A stretch of 40,961 nucleotides of DNA. It comes from a virus. The number at the start of each line of letters is the position of its first letter. Position 1 is the first letter of the stretch. Under the pieces are notes generated by a model, which saw only the letters and a list, made by a program, of their open reading frames with translations, was not told where the DNA came from and ran no database searches. Location of the stretch: positions 1 through 40,961 of IMG/VR virus record IMGVR_UViG_3300033144_003902, one strand, 5' to 3'. The translations under genes and the position numbers were made by a program. Of the stretch, positions 1 to 5,927 are shown one piece after another.

Positions 1-972
1 GAGACGTTCTGCGTGGCCGACGCGAAGAAGGCCGGGCTCTGGGACCCCCAGAAGGGCGGGCCCTGGAAGTCCTACCCCAAGAGGATGCTCTACTACCGGG
101 CGCTGGGATTCGCAGCGCGCGACCTCTTCTCGGACGTGCTGCAGGGGCTCCACCTCGCGGAGGAGCTGGACGCCGACGGGCCCCCCGCCGTGATGACGCG
201 CGCCCAGATCGCCGCGCCGAACGAGCCGGCCAAGGAGGAGGCGCCGCCCGCGCCCGTAGAGGCCAGCGGCAAGAGCCTATTCGAGGACGCCGCAGGGCCA
301 GTCCTTGACGTTGAGCCGGACGCGCCGGACGCCCTCACAGGGATGGCGGAAGGCGAGCCTCAAGGGGTGCCGTCCGACGAAGCCTCGGGCGGGGACGAGG
401 AGGGACCCGGAGAGACCGAGCCCCCGATCACAACCTCGACCCCGACCGAGGAGGCCCTCGGGCCGCAGGATGCGAAGACCACCTCGAAAACGGGCGAGGA
501 GGCCCCGGAACCCGTCGACCGTGGCCCAGCGCCCCTAAAAGCCTTTGTGAAGGGCAAGGGGCGCACCCTCCGCGGCCTGAAGGAGGCTCTCGACCACATC
601 GAGATGTCAGTGTCGCCGGAAACCATCAAGCGGAAGTGGTCCAAGGAGGAGCGCCTCGCGGCTTGGGACTACGCGACCAAGTACGTCGAGTGGTTCGACC
701 AGCGCAACGGCGCGGTGGACTCCAGCGCGGAGGATTGCGAGCAGGCCGCCAAGGCCCTGGTGGAGCGCCCCGAGTGCGTGCCCGTGCCATTCGAGCCCGC
801 GTACGCGCACTTCGTCGCCGAGGAGCAGGACCTGGTCGACGACGACGAGGGCGTCGACTGGGGCGATCTCTGCTGCAAGGCCATCGGCAACGAGGGGGTC
901 GTCTGCTCGCTCCCGAAGGGCCACGACGAGGGCGACGGGGAAGACGTGCCGGGGACGGACTGCGAGCCCTGA
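1..972 (+). CDS. RecT-family single-strand annealing recombinase, C-terminal part (cut by window edge)
   Basis: The frame is open from base 1, so the 5' end lies outside the window. The first visible stretch (ETFCVADAKKAGLW, then GPWKSYPKRMLYYRALGFAARD) matches the conserved C-terminal block of phage RecT-like annealing proteins, which pair complementary single strands during phage recombination and replication. After this block (about residues 1-60) comes a long acidic Pro/Glu/Ala-rich linker (about 60-175). A second, unrelated-looking C-terminal region (about 175-320) follows, ending in a Cys/His cluster: CC, then C-x-LPKGH, then a last Cys. Such tails often bind metal or partner proteins; that role is inferred. 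It overlaps the next gene by one base (TGATG). The family call rests on the short conserved block alone, because the fold's N-terminal part is not in view. Confidence 0.68.
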   Translation, partial: ETFCVADAKKAGLWDPQKGGPWKSYPKRMLYYRALGFAARDLFSDVLQGLHLAEELDADGPPAVMTRAQIAAPNEPAKEEAPPAPVEASGKSLFEDAAGPVLDVEPDAPDALTGMAEGEPQGVPSDEASGGDEEGPGETEPPITTSTPTEEALGPQDAKTTSKTGEEAPEPVDRGPAPLKAFVKGKGRTLRGLKEALDHIEMSVSPETIKRKWSKEERLAAWDYATKYVEWFDQRNGAVDSSAEDCEQAAKALVERPECVPVPFEPAYAHFVAEEQDLVDDDEGVDWGDLCCKAIGNEGVVCSLPKGHDEGDGEDVPGTDCEP

Positions 973-1394
973 TGCCCAAGCACGCCGCCAACACCAAGGT
1001 CCCCGTCGGCCAGTCGCGCAACGAGATCGACAAGCTGTTGCGCGGCTGGTGCTGCGACGGGGTCCGGTGGACCGACCGCTACAACAAGGGTGAGACGGTT
1101 CTCGAATTCGAGTGGGTGCCGGAAGGCTCGGAGTTCCCGATGCTCTGCCGCTTCAGGGTGGAACTGGGCGACCCAGACGACGCCAAGGAAGCCCAGGAGT
1201 GGCGCAGGATGCACCGGGTATTGCGTGTGTTCCTGATGGGGGTGTTCGAAGCCGTGGATGCCGGCCTGATCTCTCTCGAAGAGGCCGTCCTGCCGTGGGT
1301 CGTCACGGAGTCGGGCATGACGGTTAGCGAGGGACTGTTGCCGAAGTTGCTGGAGATACCCACCGGGAACGTCATCACGCTTATCGAAGGTTGA
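972..1394 (+). CDS. Conserved phage protein downstream of recT, 140 aa
   Basis: Starts at the ATG that shares a base with the preceding TGA. The protein opens with a short basic segment, then RNEIDKLLRGWCCDGVRW, a two-strand region (VLEFEWV, LCRFRVEL), a basic helix (EWRRMHRVLRVFLMGVFEAVDAG) and a C-terminal part with VLPWVVTESGMTVSE. I recognise this layout as a widespread phage protein family of unknown function usually found near recombination genes; that is from memory of the family, not a search. No catalytic motif is visible. It is the last plus-strand gene before the convergent late operon and probably shares a transcript with the RecT gene. Confidence 0.8.
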   Translation: MPKHAANTKVPVGQSRNEIDKLLRGWCCDGVRWTDRYNKGETVLEFEWVPEGSEFPMLCRFRVELGDPDDAKEAQEWRRMHRVLRVFLMGVFEAVDAGLISLEEAVLPWVVTESGMTVSEGLLPKLLEIPTGNVITLIEG

Positions 1395-1405
1395 TGCGGG
1401 GGTGG

Positions 1406-1442
1406 CCGGGGGAGCGCCCGAGTGACGGCGGCGCTCCTCCGG
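1406..1442. terminator. Hairpin between convergent operons, probable bidirectional terminator
   Basis: CCGGGGGAGCGCC (1406-1418) pairs with GGCGCTCCTCCGG (1430-1442) across an 11-base loop, giving a 13-bp stem with a single G-T wobble. It lies 12 bases after the stop at 1394 and 3 bases beyond the endolysin stop at 1445, so both converging transcripts meet it. There is no clear T-tract on either side, so it may work with Rho or as a 3' stabiliser. Confidence 0.65.
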
Positions 1443-1444
1443 TC

Positions 1445-2065
1445 CTAGTTCCGCATTCGCTTGGAGATGAAAGCAGGCTTGTCGTCGTCGCCCATGTATC
1501 GCTCCAGCGAGTCGATGCGGTGATTCCAGGGACCACGGAAGGGGTGATCCTCTGGGTCGGTGCCACTGGCCCGCGACTGAGCATCAGCGATCCCGTCGTA
1601 GTCGACCCTGCGCGCGGCGAGGTAGTCGCTGACGAGAGCGCCCTCGGGTCGGCTCAGGATTGCCTCGGCAAGCGCGGCGCGAGAATCGGGGCCGAACCCG
1701 CCACCGCGCCGGCCAACATCAACGGGCGTCTTGAGGATCCGCTGGAGGGACCGGAGGCCGTGGACTTGGCCGTTCGTAAAGCCGTCGTAGACGGCCTGTC
1801 GTAGCCGCGGGTGAGTCGGCGGAACGATGGCGGCAACGGGGTCCCAGAACTTGTCCCGGTAGCGCTCGCGCGCACCCTCGCGGTCCATGCCGACCAGGTC
1901 GTCGTAGGTGAGGTCGTCGTTGACCGCTTCGGCGTGGCCCCAGCGAGTCCACCCGCCCTTGTCGCGAGGGTCGTTGTGGAGGCCGCCGCTAGAACTCCAC
2001 CCGCTCTCGTAGGCCGTCGTGAAGGCTTCGATCTCTTCGAACACAGGGTCGCGAGCAGGGGTCAC
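1445..2065 (-). CDS. Endolysin, glycoside hydrolase family 108 type with peptidoglycan-binding C-terminus
   Basis: A 206-residue lysozyme-like enzyme expected to cut the glycan strand of peptidoglycan at lysis. The N-terminal pattern TTAYESGW (Glu20), then NDPRDKGGWTRWGH matches the GH108 signature in which HEGG(Y) is followed by NDPADPGGxTNxGI; Glu20 is the likely catalytic acid. The C-terminal half (AVYDGFTNGQ..LQRIL..DVG..FGPDSRAAL) matches the PG_binding_3 region found with GH108. The start is GTG at 2065: AAGGAG lies 8 bases upstream, and the GTGA overlaps the lipoprotein stop. No signal peptide is seen, so access to the wall needs a holin. The His before the catalytic Glu in the family pattern is Tyr here. 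It is the last gene of the late operon. Confidence 0.85.
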   Translation of the reverse strand: MTPARDPVFEEIEAFTTAYESGWSSSGGLHNDPRDKGGWTRWGHAEAVNDDLTYDDLVGMDREGARERYRDKFWDPVAAIVPPTHPRLRQAVYDGFTNGQVHGLRSLQRILKTPVDVGRRGGGFGPDSRAALAEAILSRPEGALVSDYLAARRVDYDGIADAQSRASGTDPEDHPFRGPWNHRIDSLERYMGDDDKPAFISKRMRN

Positions 2066-2325
2066 GGGCTCAGCTCCTTCGTTGCCGCCACGCAGTAGGC
2101 GCCAGCACCGGTAAAGCGCAGCCCGAAGTCGTAGAGCCGCTGATCGGCAACGGGATCTCCACTTCGGAGTGCGCTCAGGATCTCCCCGAGCATCGTCGCG
2201 TCGTCGGGAGTCGGGCATTCGGTCTCCGGGGGCGGGAAGCTATTTATCCTTGGGCCGCCGCAACCAGCCGTCAAGAAAAGAGCCGCGCATCCGACGGCGA
2301 GTAGCCTTGAGGCGTTCACGCGCAT
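2062..2325 (-). CDS. Outer-membrane spanin-like lipoprotein (Rz1-type)
   Basis: An 87-residue lipoprotein. The N-terminus has basic residues, a hydrophobic stretch LLAVGCAALF and a lipobox LTAGC with Cys22 as the lipidated residue. The mature part begins GGPRINSFPPP and contains several prolines, as Rz1 proteins do. Its first 86 coding bases lie inside the 3' end of the membrane protein gene at 2240-2491 in another frame, the classic nested Rz/Rz1 layout. AGGAGG is 9 bases before the ATG at 2325 and only 3 before the ATG at 2331, so 2325 is preferred. Expected role: with the inner-membrane partner it fuses the two membranes after the wall is cut, which implies a Gram-negative host. It could be an unrelated lysis lipoprotein. 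Confidence 0.65.
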   Translation of the reverse strand: MRVNASRLLAVGCAALFLTAGCGGPRINSFPPPETECPTPDDATMLGEILSALRSGDPVADQRLYDFGLRFTGAGAYCVAATKELSP

Positions 2326-2491
2326 CGGCATTGTCCTCCTGGGCCTGGACCAGCTCCTCGAGGTCGTCCTTCGCGACGGCCCCGGAAGCGAGGATCCGGT
2401 AACAGAAATAGAGAACGACGAGGATGAGACCAACGAGCCCCCCCCACATGATGAACGGTGAGAGGACGTCCGCGATCTCCTTCCCGATCAC
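2240..2491 (-). CDS. Inner-membrane spanin-like protein (Rz-type)
   Basis: An 83-residue protein with one transmembrane segment at about residues 12-31 (FIMWGGLVGLILVVLYFCY), followed by a highly charged helical part (DDLEELVQAQEDNADARERLKATRRR) that looks like a coiled coil. This is the topology of an i-spanin: N-terminus in, periplasmic coiled coil. The start is GTG at 2491, whose GTGA overlaps the stop of the holin candidate; no strong ribosome site is seen, so it is probably translated by coupling. The lipoprotein gene starts inside its 3' end. It is short for an i-spanin, and the call depends mainly on topology and gene order. Confidence 0.6.
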   Translation of the reverse strand: MIGKEIADVLSPFIMWGGLVGLILVVLYFCYRILASGAVAKDDLEELVQAQEDNADARERLKATRRRMRGSFLDGWLRRPKDK

Positions 2492-2649
2492 AGGCCGCCG
2501 TCGGCCGCCTTGAGGAAGCCGGCGCCTGCGACTGCCGCCAGGAGCGCGCTGAAGTCCGGCGCTTCGCCTGCGAGGAAGCTGCCGACTGCGGTGGCGACAG
2601 CCCCGATGATGAGCAGGATCCCGCTGATCGTGGTCACTTTGTTCTTCAT
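2488..2649 (-). CDS. Small membrane protein, holin candidate
   Basis: A 53-residue protein. ATG at 2649 is preceded by GGAGG with a 5-base spacer. Residues 6-28 (TTISGILLIIGAVATAVGSF) form a clear transmembrane helix. A second hydrophobic stretch (FSALLAAVAGAGFL, about 34-47) could span or lie on the membrane. The short polar linker and the position directly before the spanin-like pair and endolysin suggest a holin that makes the membrane lesion and times lysis. There is no sequence signature for a specific holin family, so the role is inferred from topology and context. The gene follows the only sizeable gap in this part of the operon (2650-2759), which can fold strongly. Confidence 0.6.
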   Translation of the reverse strand: MKNKVTTISGILLIIGAVATAVGSFLAGEAPDFSALLAAVAGAGFLKAADGGL

Positions 2650-2686
2650 AGGTTCCTCCGTGGCGCAAAGCATAGCGCCTCGAAAC

Positions 2687-2758
2687 CGGCCCCCCAGGGT
2701 ATGACGGCGGCTAGAGCCCCAACGGACCATCCGAGGGGACAGTAGCCCTGGAGGGCCG
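2687..2758 (-). promoter_or_regulatory. Long inverted repeat in the leader of the holin candidate
   Basis: In the 110-base gap before the holin candidate, CGGCCCCCCAGGG (2687-2699) can pair with CCCTGGAGGGCCG (2746-2758); on the transcribed strand this is a 13-bp stem with one G-U wobble. The enclosed loop holds further complementary blocks (CCCC/GGGG and GGCTA/TAGCC). A structured leader here could end part of the upstream transcripts, protect the lysis mRNA 5' end, or delay holin translation. No function is proven. Confidence 0.4.
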
Positions 2759-2759
2759 A

Positions 2760-3044
2760 TTAAGGGTCGGGCTCCGCTGGCGGGGCCGCACTGACGGCGG
2801 GCAGCAGAACGATTGCGCAGTCCCCTGGGTCTACGAGCTTGCCTGCTAGGCACCACTCAGCCTTCAGCCGCGCCTCGGCCGCGTCCACCGTGTCTTGTCG
2901 CACATGGATCGCAGCCAGCGCTTCGACGGCCTCGACGAGCGTGACCTGCTCGGCGCTGTCGCTCTGGGCCTGGGCGTAGAAGCTGAACACGAAGTACAGC
3001 GCGGCCAGGGCGCCCGCAATCGTCCCTATGCGTGCCCAGGTCAC
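2760..3044 (-). CDS. Small single-pass membrane protein, lysis-region
   Basis: A 94-residue protein that starts at GTG 3044, overlapping the previous stop as GTGA. Residues 4-25 (ARIGTIAGALAALYFVFSFY) form a transmembrane helix. The rest is acidic and helical (AEQVTLVEAVEALAAI..DTVDAAEARLKAEW), with two cysteines (CLAGK and DCAIV) and a Pro/Ala-rich end. It resembles neither a known holin family nor a standard spanin. An accessory lysis protein, antiholin or periplasmic membrane protein are all possible. It is followed by the structured gap before the holin candidate. Confidence 0.65.
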   Translation of the reverse strand: MTWARIGTIAGALAALYFVFSFYAQAQSDSAEQVTLVEAVEALAAIHVRQDTVDAAEARLKAEWCLAGKLVDPGDCAIVLLPAVSAAPPAEPDP

Positions 3045-3358
3045 TGGCGACCGTCGCTGGTATAGGTTTCAGGGGCATGTCCTTCGAGCCGGTCGATCTG
3101 AAGCTGGAGCCGCTGCGTCTCGATCCCCAGCGCTGAGACAGCTTCAGTCAATCGCGTCGAGACGAACCCGAAATTCTGCTCCAAGAGCGAGACTCGATGG
3201 CCCAGCTTTATCCCGTCCTCCCGCGTGAACCGGCCCCCCGCCTCGCGGAACGTGCGGCCCTCGATGGCCTCGTAGGCAGTCCATGAAACCAGCAGGGTCA
3301 AGAGGATCAGCAGCACCTTCGACGCCCACCCGTTCATGTGAACCGCGGCTTCCATCAT
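3041..3358 (-). CDS. Small membrane protein with coiled coil
   Basis: A 105-residue protein starting at ATG 3358 (ATGA overlap with the upstream stop; GGGCGAGG in front). One transmembrane helix lies at about residues 14-31 (KVLLILLTLLVSWTAY). Then comes a GGRFTREDG motif and a coiled-coil tail (LGHRVSLLEQNFGFVSTRLTEAV and TQRLQLQIDRLEG). Small phage proteins with RFT.xD..L followed by a coiled coil recur near lysis and tail genes; their function is unknown. Topology (short N-terminus, single span, long coiled coil) would also suit an i-spanin, so it competes with the gene at 2240-2491 for that role. Confidence 0.65.
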   Translation of the reverse strand: MMEAAVHMNGWASKVLLILLTLLVSWTAYEAIEGRTFREAGGRFTREDGIKLGHRVSLLEQNFGFVSTRLTEAVSALGIETQRLQLQIDRLEGHAPETYTSDGRQ

Positions 3359-3705
3359 GCCTCGCCCTGGTAGCGACGGACGTGAAAGTTCAGCTCTGCG
3401 AACAGCTTCTTCGCGCCGCCCGCGTCCGCGGTGATCTCGATTGTCCCTCGCATGTTGAGCGCCAGGCCGGCGTAGTCATCGGCCACGTTGGCGTCCCACT
3501 GGCCCACCGTCCCCGTCACGTAGGAGAACACGAGCCCGCCGCCCAGCACCACTCCGTCCTTGTCCTTGAGGACGCCCGTCACCGTGGCCCCGCCCACTAT
3601 CGGCGTCGGAGGGTCCGTCGAGTTGTCGTGGAGCGGCCGGTCCATCCCCAGGCTGACGATGGTGTCGGCCCCCAGGTACAGAATAATCTCGTTCGGGCTC
3701 GACAT
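3355..3705 (-). CDS. Small beta-rich structural protein, function unknown
   Basis: A 116-residue protein with a strong ribosome site (GGAGGAA, 5 bases before ATG 3705). It reads as alternating beta strands: EIILYLGADTIVSLGM, ATVTGVLKDKDGVVLGGGLVFSYV, GTIEITADAGG, LFAELNFHVRRY. There is no signal peptide or membrane span. The pattern fits a small Ig-like or jelly-roll appendage or tail-decoration protein, and it sits between the LamG-like tail protein and the lysis genes. No family was recognised. Confidence 0.65.
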   Translation of the reverse strand: MSSPNEIILYLGADTIVSLGMDRPLHDNSTDPPTPIVGGATVTGVLKDKDGVVLGGGLVFSYVTGTVGQWDANVADDYAGLALNMRGTIEITADAGGAKKLFAELNFHVRRYQGEA

Positions 3706-3706
3706 T

Positions 3707-4801
3707 TCAATTCCTCCGACAGGTTGAGACGTCCGCAGTCACCGCGGGCCGGGAGGCGACGTCACCCCCCACGGCGGGCCCCGCCTGGACGTCGGCCTCG
3801 ACGGCCACGCGGCTTGAAACGTCGGCCGCAACGGCGACGCGGCTCGCGATGCCAGCCTCGACGGCCGGCCGCGAAGTAATCCCAGCAGTGATGCAGCCCT
3901 CGGGCTCAGTGAACAGTCGCTCGGCCTTCAGAAACCACCACGGGTCATCGAACCAGCCGAGTATCAGATCCTCGCTTGCGCGGACGTCGTCGCCGATCAG
4001 CACCGCCACTTGGGCGATGATTCCATCCCAGGCTAAGCCGTCCTTGTTCGTTGCGTCAGCGCCCAGCACCGCCTCAATCTGGGTGATGTCGCCGGAAGCA
4101 ACCACGTCGTCGGTGGCTATCCTGTGGCCGTTTACCCAAGTGTCCACGAGATAAGAATTGAGGGGGTCGTGCTTCGAGTGAAACTGGAAAGCCAACAGCA
4201 TCCAGCCATCGTCGCGCAGGTAGCTCCCGATGGCGTGCGTCGTCGTCCCCGGAAGTGTCCCCGTGCGAATGATCGCAATTTCCTCGGCGATGGGGTTGTA
4301 GGCGAACGAGATCGACTGCCCACCGGCCAGGGTGAAGAAGTGCCGATGCCAGTCGTTCGTGGCAAAGTTCTTGACCACAGCGAACACCGTGTACCCGTGC
4401 TCGTCGCCGCCAGGCGGGCCGTAGAAGGAATGCTGGAGCCTTGAGCTGGAGTACGAGAATCCGGCGCCAGCGGTGGCAGCCGTCGTCTGCACAAAGCGCA
4501 GCGCAGCGCCCCACGGCGAGGTGTCGTAGTAGCCCCAGTTTCCCAAGAGGATCGAAAGGGGTTGCGTCACGTACCACGCCGAGAGCGCGCCGTCGGCGTG
4601 GTCGATGAGGACTGGAGACAACCCGGCCGAAACCCCTGCTCCTTGCGCCCCCCCCCACGGCTGCGGTCCGTTCGGGAACAGCGCGACGATTCCATACTGC
4701 CCGTGCCACTCGTCGGCGCCGTAGCGTTGCAGCCCAAGCGCGCCCGACTCGTTCGGGACGTAGTCGTAGGCGTGCTCGACGGCGACAGTGCGATGCGACA
4801 C
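3707..4801 (-). CDS. LamG/concanavalin-like virion protein with C-terminal decapeptide repeats
   Basis: A 364-residue protein; GTG at 4801 shares a base with the preceding TAG (TAGTG). Residues 1-110 form a leading region with Trp/Gly-rich loops. About residues 110-290 match the beta-sandwich pattern of LamG-like phage domains: YTVFAVVKNF, SISFAYN, EIAIIRTG, WMLLAFQF, VDTWVNGH, then IIAQVAVL and LILGWFDDPWWFLK near the end. Such domains bind sugars or decorate tails. The last ~60 residues are a tandem array of degenerate 10-residue units (SRPAVEAGIA, SRVAVAADVS and so on), ending in Cys-Arg-Arg-Asn. It probably acts outside the cell as part of the tail or capsid surface and may bind host glycans; binding is inferred. 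Confidence 0.7.
   Translation of the reverse strand: MSHRTVAVEHAYDYVPNESGALGLQRYGADEWHGQYGIVALFPNGPQPWGGAQGAGVSAGLSPVLIDHADGALSAWYVTQPLSILLGNWGYYDTSPWGAALRFVQTTAATAGAGFSYSSSRLQHSFYGPPGGDEHGYTVFAVVKNFATNDWHRHFFTLAGGQSISFAYNPIAEEIAIIRTGTLPGTTTHAIGSYLRDDGWMLLAFQFHSKHDPLNSYLVDTWVNGHRIATDDVVASGDITQIEAVLGADATNKDGLAWDGIIAQVAVLIGDDVRASEDLILGWFDDPWWFLKAERLFTEPEGCITAGITSRPAVEAGIASRVAVAADVSSRVAVEADVQAGPAVGGDVASRPAVTADVSTCRRN
3721..3895 (-). repeat. In-gene tandem 30-bp repeats (decapeptide array)
   Basis: On the minus strand the 3' end of the LamG-like gene holds about five degenerate 30-base units. They encode [I/V]-[T/A/S]-S-R-[P/V]-A-V-x-A-[D/G]. One unit (VQAGPAVGGD) has lost the SR core. Copies differ at several bases, mostly where the residue also changes, so the array is not freshly duplicated. 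Confidence 0.75.
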
Positions 4802-5157
4802 TAGAGGCTGACCCCGTCCTTGCGGTACGTGACGTTGGCGCGCACCACGTCGGTCGGCGAGACGTCGACATTCAGGATCCGCAGCTTCACGAAAGCCGGC
4901 CCGGTCATCAGGACGGTGGCCTCGAGCTGCGTCGACTCGTAGCGCTTGGTAACGAGAGGGCGGCTGCCGAAGTTGCCGTCTTCTAGGGCGGCGTAGATTT
5001 CCAGGCCCCACGGCTCGGTCGGCGAGACGTCGGTGCGCTGTACGCGAAACTGGATCGTCTCGCGCGGACTCAGCGCGACCCCGGCCGCCATGTAGTCGCC
5101 AGCGCCCGCAGAACTTTCGAGCAGAACCTCGGGCGCAGTCTCGTCAATCCATCCCAT
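4801..5157 (-). CDS. Tail-region structural protein, function unknown
   Basis: A 118-residue protein starting at ATG 5157. It is beta-rich and lacks membrane spans: PEVLLESSAG, GVALSPRETIQFRVQRT, WGLEIYAAL, TQLEATVLMT, FVKLRILN, VVRANVTYRKD. The phrase TDVSPTEPW recurs as VDVSPTDV about 55 residues later, which hints at an internal two-fold repeat of an Ig-like strand pair. It lies between tail-fibre-type genes and is coupled to the LamG-like gene by a one-base overlap. Likely a virion surface or fibre-accessory protein. Confidence 0.65.
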   Translation of the reverse strand: MGWIDETAPEVLLESSAGAGDYMAAGVALSPRETIQFRVQRTDVSPTEPWGLEIYAALEDGNFGSRPLVTKRYESTQLEATVLMTGPAFVKLRILNVDVSPTDVVRANVTYRKDGVSL

Positions 5158-5160
5158 GAT

Positions 5161-5514
5161 CTACCCCACGTTGACCCAGCGAACATTCGCGACTTGATCG
5201 GCCCACTTGGCGATGCGCGCGTCTTCCTTCGCCTTCCAGTCCCGCCACTTTTGCTCGTACCGCTCGCGGAGGTGGGCGTTCGACTCCCCTGGTGCTCGCG
5301 TGACGGGCTTGGGTTGCCAGCTCACCCTGCCGCCGTCGATAGCCGCGAAGATGCCCGGCGTGTCCACCGACAGGAAGTCGGACGCGATCTCGGGGAGCTT
5401 GTCCGACGTCTCGCGGAGCGCCTGCGCCACGCCGCCGATGACGATTGGGGCCGGGTTGTAGAGGGCAAAGAAAATCACCTGCTCCCGGTCGATTACGAGT
5501 ATCTCTTTTGCCAT
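5161..5514 (-). CDS. Small tail-region protein with charged helical C-terminus
   Basis: A 117-residue protein with GGAGG 4 bases before ATG 5514. The N-terminal half is hydrophobic and mixed (ILVIDREQVIFFALYN, PIVIGGVAQAL). The C-terminal part is a strongly charged helix with many Trp and Lys (HLRERYEQKWRDWKAKEDARIAKW). Its first 22 coding bases overlap the end of the upstream gene. No known family was recognised. Position suggests a tail-fibre chaperone or small tail component; either is speculation. Confidence 0.6.
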   Translation of the reverse strand: MAKEILVIDREQVIFFALYNPAPIVIGGVAQALRETSDKLPEIASDFLSVDTPGIFAAIDGGRVSWQPKPVTRAPGESNAHLRERYEQKWRDWKAKEDARIAKWADQVANVRWVNVG

Positions 5515-5927
5515 TTCGCCTCCGTCACGTCAAGCGCCACCAGGGCTTGGCTCACCATGTTGGCGGGGTGGGACGTCGCGCCAAGCGCCAGCTCCAAGTT
5601 GCTGGGGTGCATGGCCACGAGGACCCTGCGCCCGAGCTCCGTGATGAGCGCCTCGGGCAATGGCCGCGCCTGGCCGGTCTTCTCGTAGAGCGCCTGGTGC
5701 AGCTCGCGGAAGAAGCGACGCACCGCGAGCACTCCGCGGATCGCGCGACTCGCCTCTTCGGGCGGCAGGAACATATACAGGTAGAAGAACCGCCACTCGT
5801 CGCTGACGTCAAACTCGCCATCCCAGCCCGACCGGCACGAGGGCACCTCGGCCAGCATATCGACCGCGTCGCACAGCTCGAAATGATCCGTGAGTATGAG
5901 CCCGAAGTCCAGGCGGGTGTCGCTCAT
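5493..5927 (-). CDS. Tail-fibre-adjacent hypothetical protein, 144 aa
   Basis: Starts at ATG 5927, sharing the A with the TGA of the long tail-fibre gene (TGATG). The product is helical and acidic with several Trp and Tyr (WDGEFDVSDEWRFFYLYMFLPPEE), then RAIRGVLAVRRFFRELHQALYEK and a Leu/Ala-rich end. There is no signal peptide or membrane span. Because it is tightly coupled to the fibre gene and is small and helical, a fibre-assembly chaperone is a reasonable guess, but no motif supports it. Confidence 0.6.
   Translation of the reverse strand: MSDTRLDFGLILTDHFELCDAVDMLAEVPSCRSGWDGEFDVSDEWRFFYLYMFLPPEEASRAIRGVLAVRRFFRELHQALYEKTGQARPLPEALITELGRRVLVAMHPSNLELALGATSHPANMVSQALVALDVTEAKWQKRYS

Noticed and set aside
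2062-2433. Longer version of the lipoprotein starting at 2433
   Set aside because: The extra 36 residues are Ser/Arg-rich shadow sequence of the overlapping gene; the AGGAGG in front of 2325 and the signal peptide starting there fix the start.
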